From Isochrysis galbana (taxonomy: Eukaryota; Haptophyta; Isochrysidales; Isochrysidaceae), in the NCBI GenBank assembly GCA_018136815.1, contig CM030933.1, positions 4,754,557 through 4,818,556 on the forward strand: DNA of 64,000 nucleotides. The letters run 5' to 3'. A program made the translations under genes and the position numbers. The number at the start of each line of letters is the position of its first letter. The first letter of the stretch is position 1. This document shows positions 39,115-48,838 of the stretch, one piece after another. A model generated the notes under the pieces. That model did no database searches and was not told where the DNA came from. It was given only the letters and a program-made list of their open reading frames with translations.

Positions 39115-39918
39115 GCAGACTCGGCCTCAGAGAGCTTGGTAGCGGCGCGTGGCGCGATGGGTGCGGGCGCCCTCCTCCGCCATCCGCCTCCTCACTCTTC
39201 ACTGCATGCCTGCTGAGTGCACGCCGCTAGCGCGCCGGCTCGCCTCACCACGCCTGCCCCTTGCCTTGCTCAGGTCCGCGCGTGCACACTCGCCGCGCCA
39301 CATCCCGCGCCTGCATTGACAGAACTATCGGTGCATCGTCGTTGCCCACGTCAAAAAATGAATTTCTGTGGCGCCCGCCGACGCTGGCATGCACGTCGCC
39401 ATCGATAGGCATGCCGAAGTTGCGCCCGCCGCCATCCCCGGGAGATCAGGGTTACACAAGGGGGTGGTTCCTTGCACCGGCGATGCCTGAACGCACTACG
39501 TAACCTAAGCAAGCGCTAGGAGCACGCAAGGAGGTAAACCAGGCGAGGGGCAAAGCAGGCGACAAGGTAGGCGACAAAGGAGGCGAGGGCAAAGCAGGCG
39601 AATGTAGGACGATGTAGCAAAAGATTCTCCAACTGTGCAAAGCAGTAGTGGTACTAACGCTCAGATGTTTATTATTATGTTGTCTTGCAAACATCCCGTC
39701 CACGCTGCCAATTGACCTCGCCAGCATAATCCGCAACGATGCGGTCCTCATATGCTAGCATCAAGCAATGACTTACACTCGATGCGACGAGTATGCGATT
39801 CTCACAGCGGCCATCATCTCAGTACACAGTGCCTTTGGGGTACAAAATAAGTGTAGACACGGTACATCAATCAGCCCAACAGTCACCGGCTGCCACCCTG
39901 CAGGCGCACATCGACAGA
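39115..39918. other. intergenic, no gene recognised
   Basis: Short overlapping frames only. A GGCGACAAAGGAGGCGAGGG-like repeat (39545-39600) has two or three units. Confidence 0.35.
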
Positions 39919-41414
39919 TCATAGCACCTCGAAGAGGCCCGCAGCGCCCATGCCGCCACCTACGCACATGGTGACGACCACGTGCTTGGCACCTCGGCGC
40001 TTGCCTTCAAGTAGTATGTGCCCGACCTGCCGCGAGCCCGTCATCCCAAAGGGATGCCCAATCGAGATGGCACCGCCGTTGACATTCATCTTCTCGTGAT
40101 CAATGCCAAGGACATCTGCGCAACGTAACGGGACTACGGCAAAGGCCTCGTTGAGCTCCCATAGGTCAATGTCATCCACCTGCAGCCGAATAAAAGCCGC
40201 TCAGAGACTGCTCTTTGCAGGCGGCGGGGTGGGTTACGTACGACAGGGCCGCATCGGGAGTGCCGCACGTGCAGCAGGCATGCATGGTGCATGGTCGTTC
40301 ACCTTGAGGCCGTGCCGCTCGAGCAGCCGTGGGACCGCTACGGTTGGACCAATGCCCATCTCTTCAGGGGAGCAGCCACCGACGGCAAAACCTTTGAAGG
40401 CGCCGAGCGGCGTGACGCCAGCCTTCTCCGCAGCGGTCTCCGACATTAATACGCAGGCGCTCGCACCATCAGAGAGCTGCGACGCGTTTCCTGCGGTGAC
40501 GGTCGCTTTCGGGTCTTGCTCCAAGCGCACCTGCGGCCGATTAAGTTGCCAATGAGCGGGCGCAAGATAAGGGCCAACAAGAGGGGGGTGTGGCAGACGC
40601 TCGCATACCGGCGGAAGCGCAGCAAGAGACTCGAGAGTCGTGCTAGGCCGGTTGCACTCGTCCTTTTCAACAGTGTAGGGCAGCTTGGAAATCTCGCCCG
40701 TCTCCTTGTTCTTGACTACCATCACGGTTTCCATTGGCACAATCTCGTCATCAAATTTGCCGGCCTTCTGGGCTGCGGCCGTGCGCTGCTGCGAGCGGAG
40801 CGAATACTCGTCCTGCCGCTCTCGCGAGATACCGTAGCGCTGCGCAACGAGATCAGCGGTGTCGATCATGGGCATCCACAGAGCGGGCATCGTCTTCATC
40901 AGCTTCTTCTCCACAACCACCCCCTTGACCATCTTTGGCTGGACAAGCGAGATTGAGTCGATGCCGCCGCCGATGGCGACCGGTGTACCGTCGATCATGA
41001 TGGCGTGCGCCGCCATCGCCACGGCCTACACACGCGCACCAGAGAGGGCATCCGGCTCACGCTCAACCCGCAAGCATGCATCGAGCGCGGGGGAGGAGCG
41101 AGGCCCGTGGACGTGTTGTGAGATCTCACCTGCAGTCCGCTGGAGCAGAATCTGTTGACTGTCTGGCCCGAGACGCTGACTGGGCAGGCTGCCCACATGG
41201 CAGCATTGCGCGCAATATTCATCCCCGTCTCAGCCTCAGGCATCCCACAGCCCATCACCACGTCCTCAACGAGCGAGGGCTCAAGATTCGCCTTTTTGAG
41301 AGCGGAGGAGATCGCGTGGCCGCCCAGAGCGGCGCCGTGAGTGGCGTTGAAGCCACCACGGAAGGATTTGGCGAGGCCGGTGCGTGCGGTGGAGACGATC
41401 AGGGCACGGACCAT
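39919..41414 (-). CDS. thiolase (acetyl-CoA acyltransferase / acetoacetyl-CoA thiolase type)
   Basis: Four exons on the minus strand (41414-41130, 41025-40609, 40530-40303, 40179-39919) give 396 residues, the usual thiolase length. The N-terminus is [20 protein letters not shown]. The nucleophilic Cys lies in [10 protein letters not shown] (~91). WELNEAFA, the [16 protein letters not shown] segment (active-site His) and [10 protein letters not shown] (second catalytic Cys) are all present. The three introns are 104, 78 and 123 bp, and each removal restores continuous thiolase sequence, for example [15 protein letters not shown] and [12 protein letters not shown]. The enzyme makes or cleaves acetoacetyl- or 3-oxoacyl-CoA in beta-oxidation or the mevalonate route. 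No clear peroxisomal C-terminal signal (ends LFEVL) and no obvious N-terminal presequence are seen, so the compartment is open. Confidence 0.93.
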
Positions 41415-41629
41415 CGTGCAGGGGCGAGAAAGGGAAAGGGGCGGGGGGGACGGAGCGAGGAGGGCGCGGGGGGGGGGGCGGAGGCATTATATTTCTTGCG
41501 GGGGTGGTAAGTGAAAGAAGCGAGCGAGAAGAGAGGAGTGGAGTAGGACTATGCAGCCCACAGAGTAAAGGAAGAGAGAGGGCGACGACGGAGGGAGGAG
41601 AGAGAGGAGTCGGCAGAGAGACCCTCTCT

Positions 41630-41979
<350 letters not shown>

Positions 41980-42279
41980 CCGCAGTCCGCGGGCTTGCGG
42001 TTTGACGAACCCGAGGCTCCCCCCCCGCCCCCCCCTCTCTCTCTGCCGCCTCTCTTCCTCTTCCTCTCGCTCCCCACCGACGCCTCTCTCACTCCTCCAC
42101 CTTCTCTTTCTATTCTCACAACGCCGAGGCCCATGGTCGATCTCTCCTCTCCTCTCCCCGCCCACCCAACCTCTCCCGTCTCCTTTTGGTTTTACCAAAT
42201 GTACAAAGACACGCGGCCGAGCAGGCGCGCGGCGTCAGAATTTTCTTGTTGTTGGGTATAACCTTAGTGCTGGCCCCCG

Positions 42280-42387
42280 AAGGCCCCGACCCCTAGCTCA
42301 GGGCTCAGGGCTCAGGGCGGTCAAACAGGGCTCTTAACTTCTAAGGGCTAAGGGTGAAAATTCACCAAGTCAATCAATAAATTTCTT
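42280..42387. other. GGGCTCAGGGCTCAGGGC short tandem repeats
   Basis: Three TCAGGGC units at 42297-42317, then AT-richer sequence. The phrase GAGGGCTCAGGGCAT also occurs at 43953 and 48353. Confidence 0.5.
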
Positions 42388-42566
42388 AATAGTCTCACCG
42401 CACACGCGGCACGCGGCACGCGGCCGTGGACCCTCTATTTTCTATACTCACGCAGCAAAACTTTCTGCAGCCCACTCCCCCGGCCCTTTCCCCCCCCGCC
42501 ATCAGGCGCCTCCCCCCGTGCACTACTAGGGGGATAGGGGTAAAGGGCTTAGATATGGTCCGGTGC
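42388..42566 (+). repeat. dispersed repeat C, copy 1
   Basis: AATAGTCTCACCGCACACGC, CGTGGACCCTCT, AAAACTTTCT, CCACTCCCCCGGCCCTT, CCCGTGCACTACTAGGGGGA, then TAGGGG and GGGCTTAGATATGGTCCGGT are shared with 43106-43267 (direct) and, reversed, with 16668-16815. The end GTCCGGTG is followed by C-runs in both direct copies. Confidence 0.85.
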
Positions 42567-43105
42567 CCCCCCCCCCCCCCCCCCCCGCCCCGGCGATCCG
42601 TTCCCCCCTTCCCCCTTCCTCCTACGCCTACCGGGCTGGCGTCTTGGCTCCGGCCAGAGTTTCGAGAATTTTTTTTCGAAATAAGGGGGGCCAATCGCAA
42701 TCAAATCTTTTTACCGAAATAAAGGTCGATATGTGGCGCTGACGAAGCGAAATAAGCTCCCCCCCAGCCCACTCCCCGCTCCCCCCCCCCCCCCCCCCGC
42801 CCGCCCACCTGGGGGGCCGCGCGCCGCGCCTTGGCGCGCTTCCGGGCATCCAAGATCCAAGCGCAAAGAGGCTGCAACCTCACTCAGGTTTGGTTATTTT
42901 GTTTACAGATGCCCCCGTAAATAAAATGGATATAAAAAATTCCATCCCCCCCCCCTCCCCCCTCCCCCCCTCCCCCTCCCTCCTCCCCCTCCTCCCCCCC
43001 CTTCCCCCCCCTCCCCCTCCTCCCCCCCCTCCCCCTCCCCCCCCCCCCCGTACTCCGCTAAGGTGTAGGAAATGGCAATGGGGGGGGGTAAAAATTAAAC
43101 CTTTT
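42567..43105. other. low-complexity C-rich spacer between the two repeat C copies
   Basis: C-runs at 42567-42586, 42780-42798 and many from 42948 to 43050. No gene. Confidence 0.45.
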
Positions 43106-43267
43106 AATAGTCTCACCGCACACGCGGCCGTGGACCCTCTACTTTCTACTCACGTAGGAAAACTTTCTACACCCCCACTCCCCCGGCCCTTCTCCCCCCG
43201 CCATAAGGCGACTCCCCCCGTGCACTACTAGGGGGATAGGGGTGAAGGGCTTAGATATGGTCCGGTG
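43106..43267 (+). repeat. dispersed repeat C, copy 2
   Basis: Same ~160-bp unit and orientation as 42388-42566, with a few substitutions and small indels. Confidence 0.85.
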
Positions 43268-43439
43268 GCCCGCGCCTCCCCCCGGTGATCATTCCCCCCC
43301 TTCCTCCTGTGTCTCCGAGTGGGCGGCGGTCTCAGCCCCGACTTATCCTGTAAACAGGTGCGGGACTTACCTATTTTCCGGTGAGCGGAGCTCTCGCTCC
43401 GCCCACCCCCTTCTCCGCGCTCTCTCTCCCCTCTCCTGC

Positions 43440-43640
43440 AGGCACGCGCGATGGCGCGCCTGCGGCAGGCCTGCAGCTGCTCCTGGCGACCCTTGGAGGC
43501 TCCTGGAGGCCAGCTCAGGGGGCAGAGGAGGCTGGGGCTGGGCCCTGGCCTCCCCTGCCTCTCCCTCGCTGGCGCTCCTGAGCCTCTGGGGCCCCCAATC
43601 TGCACCTGTCTGCCTGTCGACCAGGGGGGGAGGGGGGGTT
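43440..43640 (+). repeat. dispersed GC-rich repeat, partner of 9425-9645
   Basis: See the entry at 9425. The following ~150 bp (43725-43800) also matches, inverted, sequence at 13325-13410. Confidence 0.6.
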
Positions 43641-43949
43641 GGAGCGATGGGCTGGTCACGAGGGGCCAGGATGGGCGAATGGGGCGAGCCTGTGGGGAAG
43701 GGAGTGGGTCAGTAGGGCAGTGGCCTCCTGGCAAGCCATCAGGCGTGCCAGGAGGATGGGTGGTTCCTCCCCCATGGCAGGGGAGGAGTGGAGAGAGGGG
43801 GGGGCTCGTGCCCCCCCATGGGTCAACCAAGTATAAACTTAGTTGGGGGGGGGGGGGGGTAAAAAAAGGGAACCTCAAGTTGCACCCTCTAAGCGCAAAA
43901 CCGACAACGACGAGGATGATGAGGATGATGAGGATGACATGATGACGCC

Positions 43950-44340
43950 CTTGAGGGCTCAGGGCATCTGGCGTGGAGGTATATCCTCACTGATTTCTAC
44001 GACATTCAGTACGGTAACGCGGACGGTAGGTCCGTTAGATCGATCCTTAGAGCAATTCTTACAAGATACCACCTACTAGCAACGGCGAAGGTCGGTTTCT
44101 TTCAAAGGCTGAGAAGAAACAACGAAATAACATGGGGTTGCACGCCCCGAGTAACAAACATGTTCGGAAAATGATAAGCTCTCTTTACATGGTGGACAAA
44201 GACTTCAACCTGGAAGTATCGGACGACCTCTTGCAGGCGGCAAGAGGCTTAGATATACGAAACATCACATGAGATGGGTGAACCGCTATGGAAAGAAATT
44301 GAAGGAAAACGCAGAAGATTTTATTAGACACAAGGGAGTA
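43950..44340 (+). mobile_element. LINE fragment, extreme C-terminus
   Basis: Beginning at 43967, the frame LAWRYILTDFYDIQYGN, then SVRSILRAILTRYHLLATAK and VGFFQRLRRN, matches the C-terminal end of the LINE family (compare LAWRYILTDFYRIHYDD at 38.9 kb). Stops follow. It is preceded by a GATGATGAGGAT repeat. Confidence 0.6.
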
Positions 44341-44978
44341 ATGAACTAGCCAAGCCCGAGCGAAAGATAAAGTAGGGGTGGGGAGGGGAAAAATCGACTT
44401 TTCAGAATTGGGCCCAATTGGCCTTATGATGGCATGGGACACTTTGTTGTGATGGTAGGAATGCACCTTCCAAGTCTCAGCTTCTAGTTCTTTCGCGCGC
44501 GCGCGCTCTGACGGGCGAAAAATCTCATTTTTTGGTCGGGTGCAATCGACGGGCCCGCTCAGTTGAGCGTTGCCACTTTGGCGATCGCTTGAAAGCCGCT
44601 CATGGTCGCCAACCGGCGTTTTTTTTGCTGGTTGGGTACCGGTGGTTATGGTGGGGTTGAGACACGAGCTAGCTGCCCATAATTTGAACGTATATCTACA
44701 TTCTTTTACATACCCCCAACGCAATACACACAGACACACGTTGGGCCGTCGGACCAGCAGTACAAAAATGAGTCGCCGGGACATCACACCGCCAATCAAC
44801 CGCCGATACCGGTGAATTCAGCCCCAAATGCATGTACAAAACAAGGCAGCGTCCAGCCTGTGCCATATCTCGACGAATAACGCGCGCCACGGCCTGAATT
44901 TTGCAGGCGCTGTGGGCACGCGTGAGCGCCAAAGAGCCAACCCCGCAGGGAGGCCATTGCGGATAAAGGTACCCAGCT
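44341..44978. other. intergenic, no gene recognised
   Basis: Frames on both strands lack family resemblance; (CG)n at 44495-44505. Confidence 0.35.
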
Positions 44979-44984
44979 TTCTAG

Positions 44985-45625
44985 GACCAGTCCTAGAAAC
45001 TAGGACGGACTTTGCTAGGTGAGAGCATGAGCATACCATGTTATTTTGTCCCAAACCTTGGCTATTGAGTTACCACATGCATGTCCTCATTAAATGTTCC
45101 AAGTGTACCTAGGCACCATTCCCTCAGCAACACCAAGTTTTGTGACGCGTTTGCGGGTCACCTGGTCGGAATTGCTGCTTGTCCTAGAAACGGGAGAAAT
45201 GGCTGATACCACCCAATGGGGAGCTCTTCTACCCATGGTCCCCAGGAGATGAAATGTTGCTTTGACTGCCCTCTTTGAGACCTTCAGTGACCACCAAGCT
45301 TGGTTTTGTCATCTAAGTGTCCAATCCGCTAGCCTACTGCTCCAAAAGGTCTAAAATAAAACTCCTCTGGTGCGAGCGGACGCCCGAGTGCAGCACCGCA
45401 TGCTGAATGTGGTAGCAGAAGTAAGCAAAGACAAGCTCCGCAGAGTTGGTCATGGGGAGAGCTAAGGTTGAATGGGATGTGGAGATGGTTTGCTTCAGGT
45501 GATGGGATGTCTCATAAGCTCACCATAGGCTATAATGGAGGCATGATCCGCAGAGTCCTAGAAATCCAAGAATTTTCTAGGACGTGGTCCTAGTTTCTAG
45601 GACGGAATTTTTTGTCCGATTGGCG
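44985..45625 (+). mobile_element. element B, fuller copy with palindromic ends
   Basis: At the left, GTCCTAGAAACTAGGACGGA and at the right GTCCTAGTTTCTAGGACGGA, each a near-palindrome, bound ~620 bp of non-coding sequence. The last ~205 bp are the reverse complement of 32318-32523. Near 45420-45437 it holds the unoccupied equivalent of the MERA copy 2 target. No coding frame; a MITE-like or other non-autonomous DNA element is likely. Confidence 0.55.
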
Positions 45626-46149
45626 ATCGCGCATGCTGAATATCGAGGGCTGGGAGCACTTTACCAACCAAAACACGATCGACCACGCGCGATCTACCCC
45701 CTCCAAGCGCGCCCGTACCCCCCACCAGCACTGGCCGCCTTCACATCGCAAGCCCCAACAGAGCGCTTGGCACTCTGGGATCCCTGCGCGGTCGCGAGCG
45801 CGGCCGACGCCGTCGAGATCGACGCAGATGCTTCTGGGGGAGCTGTGCCCCTCCAGGAATGCCCATCCGACCACCGATGGGAGGCCTCCCTGTCGAGTGC
45901 GGGCTAGAAGGAGAGGGGCGAACCCTCTACTTGGCCCATTCCGTAGAGCTGAGCCGAACGGCGACAGTCTTTCTGAGCGCCTTTCGAAACGGGCAGTCCG
46001 AGAATCCGTACGTGAATGTCGTGCTCTTTACGTAAGAGTAGTGATATATTTTTTTTCCTTACTATCGTTAAAAATATTTTGTTTTTGCTCTTTTTCGTTC
46101 AATTTAGGCACTTAATCGGGTAGCTATGGGCAAACTTACACAATGAGAG
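45626..46149. other. intergenic, no gene recognised
   Basis: Short frames only; T-rich stretch at 46050-46090, which would suit the 3' end of the following minus-strand gene. Confidence 0.35.
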
Positions 46150-46947
46150 TCATTCCGCGTTGGCTACCGAGGGCTGCATCCCACGCTTCACTAGCTCCGC
46201 AGGACTAAACCGCCACCCCATGTGCTTATTGCGGTTCCAATTACCCTCCGTCAAGACAGACCACGAAAACGTTTCTTCCTCTTCGAAGTCCGCATCGGCT
46301 GGCCAACGGATGCGCACCGCTCCTGCTTGTAGGATCTTCTGGCAACGCGGGCTCTCTTTATCTGAGGTGCCGTTGGCGATCTGCACGACCTCACCCGCGC
46401 ACCAAATGAGCATCGCCTTCCGCTTCCCCGTCTTCTCGTCCAAAGTCCAGTAACGCCAATTGATCTCGATCTCCGCCCCGACAAACTCGTCGTTCAGCTT
46501 GGGCGGCTTAGCAGGTTGCCGGTCGCTGGTAATATCGAGTTCGCCCTCGATCTCTAGCTCCTCGCGTTTACGCTCAGCCAACTTCAGAAGCTGCTCGGGA
46601 TCGAGATCTTTGGTTGTCATCGACGTACTCGCAGCTTGCACCGTTGGCGTGCCCAACTCTTTGAAAGTCTTGCGCTTCATCACGGGCACCGCCGCCCTCC
46701 TCGGGAGATTGCCGGTGCGCCGGCGCTGATTTTCTTCGGTGAGCATCTCCTTCAGCATCTCCGATAGGCTCGCCACCGTGCCGACGGTCGCATCGCTGCT
46801 TGACGACCATTGAAGCTTGAAGTGCACAAACCCGAGGCCGATCACGCGCATCTCGAGTTGCTCGCGGAGCCAATCGAGCTGCTGCTGCGTCGGGTCTGCC
46901 GATCGCCCGCTAGGGTGTGCTCCGCAAGTTTTCGCATCCTTGGCCAT
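46150..46947 (-). CDS. hypothetical protein with a Trp-rich C-terminal domain
   Basis: A clean frame of 265 residues on the minus strand. The N-terminal half is charged and helical (SEMLKEMLTEENQRRRTGNL, LKLAERKREELEIEGEL). The C-terminal half (~165-260) has spaced Trp residues: EIEINWRYWTLDEKTGKRK, MLIWCAGEVVQIANG, AVRIRWPADADFEEEETFSW, and KHMGWRFSP. This layout (W-Y-W ... WCxGxVxxI ... A-I-W ... GWR) suggests a small beta-barrel of Tudor/chromo/KOW type. I recall similar domains in algal proteins linked to transposons, but no specific family can be named. Upstream on the same strand (47500-46990) a second frame has a helical segment (ALEQCLRLTESFTPEQRNLF) that might be an earlier exon. Confidence 0.5.
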   Translation of the reverse strand: MAKDAKTCGAHPSGRSADPTQQQLDWLREQLEMRVIGLGFVHFKLQWSSSSDATVGTVASLSEMLKEMLTEENQRRRTGNLPRRAAVPVMKRKTFKELGTPTVQAASTSMTTKDLDPEQLLKLAERKREELEIEGELDITSDRQPAKPPKLNDEFVGAEIEINWRYWTLDEKTGKRKAMLIWCAGEVVQIANGTSDKESPRCQKILQAGAVRIRWPADADFEEEETFSWSVLTEGNWNRNKHMGWRFSPAELVKRGMQPSVANAE

Positions 46948-46989
46948 TTTAGCGAGGGAAGTGCTCCAGGCGCGTAGAATTTTCTACGA

Positions 46990-47330
46990 TCTACGATGCC
47001 AGCATCGCCGTCATTGCATATCTCCATGGTGTCGAAGAGACCCGGTTCGTTGTCACGCGAAGCCTCGCTCTGCGTAGCAACAAATGCCTCAAAAAGATTC
47101 CGTTGCTCTGGGGTGAAAGATTCTGTGAGTCGTAAACATTGCTCGAGCGCCTGGACCGAGCACAGGTTGAATACTGCGCGGTTTGCACTTGCGTGGGTGA
47201 GGGGGCGCTCCACCTTGCATGCATCGGGTTCGGAGCGAGCGGCTGGGGTGATTGCGAGGCAGGGCAGCTCCGCATAAGTGCTTTCGCGCTCTTGATGCGC
47301 GTCGGAGCGCGTCGGGTCGCCGTTCATCAT
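46990..47330 (-). CDS. possible upstream exon of the Trp-rich protein
   Basis: Minus-strand residues SVQALEQCLRLTESFTPEQR and NLFEAFVATQSEASRDNEPG look coding (helical, no low complexity). They run into GDAGIVDRR just before the start region at 46947. Donor and acceptor sites could not be fixed; it may be a separate or decayed gene. Confidence 0.25.
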
Positions 47331-47469
47331 GTCACTGGGCAGGGGCATGAGGTGTGGGTGAGGTGGGGGCAGCGACCAGGATGCTGGCAGGTGAAAAAGG
47401 AATAACGGACTCTGAGGATGGCGGGAACGTCGAGGGACCGGTGAGAGGGCCGCTAGGACCGTCTCAACC

Positions 47470-47570
47470 GATTCCCTCTCGTGCGGAGGGGCGGACCGCC
47501 GCCACACTCCTTCTGGAGTGCGGCGAAGGTCTGCCTGTTAGGGTGGGCCGGGGACGTCATCGCTCCCCCC
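47470..47570 (+). repeat. dispersed GC-rich repeat, partner of 10770-10880
   Basis: See the entry at 10770. Confidence 0.5.
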
Positions 47571-47796
47571 CCCCGCGACGGAAAGGACGGAAAAGGGCGG
47601 GGGGAATTCGCCCAGTTTCTCAAGAAAAAAAACAGCCCGAAGAAGCGGCCCGCGGTTTTTTTTTTGTCTTCCCCTCCCCACCCCTAGATAAAGCCACAGT
47701 CTCCCGCCCCCTCCACTCCAACTCCTGGCCGAGGCAGTGCGCGCGGCCTCCCCGGAAACGGTTCTCCACTAAAGAGGGAACTGGGGAAGGGGGATA

Positions 47797-48243
47797 GGCC
47801 TAGGTAGAAATATGTGACATATTGAACTACATATTTGGGTCAAAATTTCCGGATTACACATCGATCACATATTTGTGCATGGTTCACATATTTACCGCAT
47901 ATTTGGGCGCGTACATGGCGTACGGAGGGGGTTTACATACTAACTATGGACGTTACGCCGGGGGGGGGGAGGGTCGCAAGTGGGAGTTCGCGAGAGCGCG
48001 CGGGGCGCGAGGGGGAGCGAAAGAGAGGGAGAGGGAGAGGGAGAGCGAGAGAGCGAGAGCGAGAGCGAGAGAGAGCGAGCGGCGAGGGAGAGGGAGAGGG
48101 AGAGCGAGAGCGTGAGCGGGACCGCACATTGTTTAATTGTTTCACTACATATTTTTCTACATATTTGGGCGGATTTCCTACATATTTCGACATATTTTTA
48201 CTACATATTTGGGCAAGAAAAACTACATATTTCTACCTAGGCC
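47797..48243. mobile_element. 447-bp MITE with 19-bp perfect terminal inverted repeats
   Basis: GGCCTAGGTAGAAATATGT at 47797-47815 is the exact reverse complement of 48225-48243. TA dinucleotides flank both ends (47795-47796 and 48244-48245), consistent with TA target-site duplication as in Tc1/mariner or PIF/Harbinger-related MITEs. Inside, CATATTT/AAATATG motifs recur near both ends, and the centre is a GA/GAGC-rich microsatellite (48010-48115). No coding frame. The flanking repeat has an unoccupied relative at 62110-62310. Confidence 0.85.
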
Positions 48244-48486
48244 TAAAGGGGGAGGGGGTTGTTAGGGGTTAAGGTTGGGTAGAAGGGAGGTCCACAAGCA
48301 CACTGCCCCACGCCGCACGAGTAGCGATGATTTTTAAGAAGATTTTTTTTTGAGGGCTCAGGGCATCCCTCCGACCCCCCAAGCGGGGAACTGTTCAACT
48401 GCGAGTGTGGGCGCGTACCTTAAACGAATATTCATGTCTACAGCCTTCAGATGGGCAGGAATACAACAGTGGCAAGGAGGGAGGGG
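48244..48486. other. repeat sequence flanking the MITE, related to 62220-62310
   Basis: After the MITE, AAAGGGGGAG, then GTTAGG, then GCC(C/T)C(A/G)CGCCG(C/T)(A/G)CGAGTAGCG and TTTTTAAGA followed by a T-run are shared with 62200-62305. Confidence 0.55.
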
Positions 48487-48530
48487 AGCGGCGCGCGCTC
48501 CATGAACCTTTCAATTTACTAATAGTTGAG
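48487..48530 (-). repeat. MERA-like 5' end, truncated
   Basis: On the minus strand, CAACTATTAGTAAATTGAAA, then GGTTC, then ATGGAGCGCGCGCCGCTCCC resembles the MERA 5' end (AACTATT...TTTGAACTATGGAGCG). The frame, MERAPLPS, stops after 18 codons. It is a decayed or independently related copy. Confidence 0.45.
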
Positions 48531-48838
48531 GATCTCTATGACTAGGATGCGCGACCAATTGCACCAGGATCTTCACGACTACAATGCGTGGCCTGGAGAA
48601 GGCACCTTACCTCAACCGGCGTTGGCTATGCTCCTCCAAGGCCTTCCTAGCCAAATACACAAATCCAAGTCCCAAGAAGTCGGAACTGATCCCCGCATGT
48701 GAGGCGCGCCGAGGATGGTCTTGGTTAGGGACATCAATGAGCCAAACAAGCCTCTTGCGCAAATGGCATCGTGCTTTGGGCCGAGTCTCTCTTTCAACTT
48801 CCACAGCTCCATGGCTATGACACTACAAGAGCAGGTTG

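Noticed and set aside
43472-43942. Frames over the GC-rich repeat near 43.5 kb as a gene
   Set aside because: The same sequence at 9.4 kb is not open in a corresponding frame; repeat-derived.
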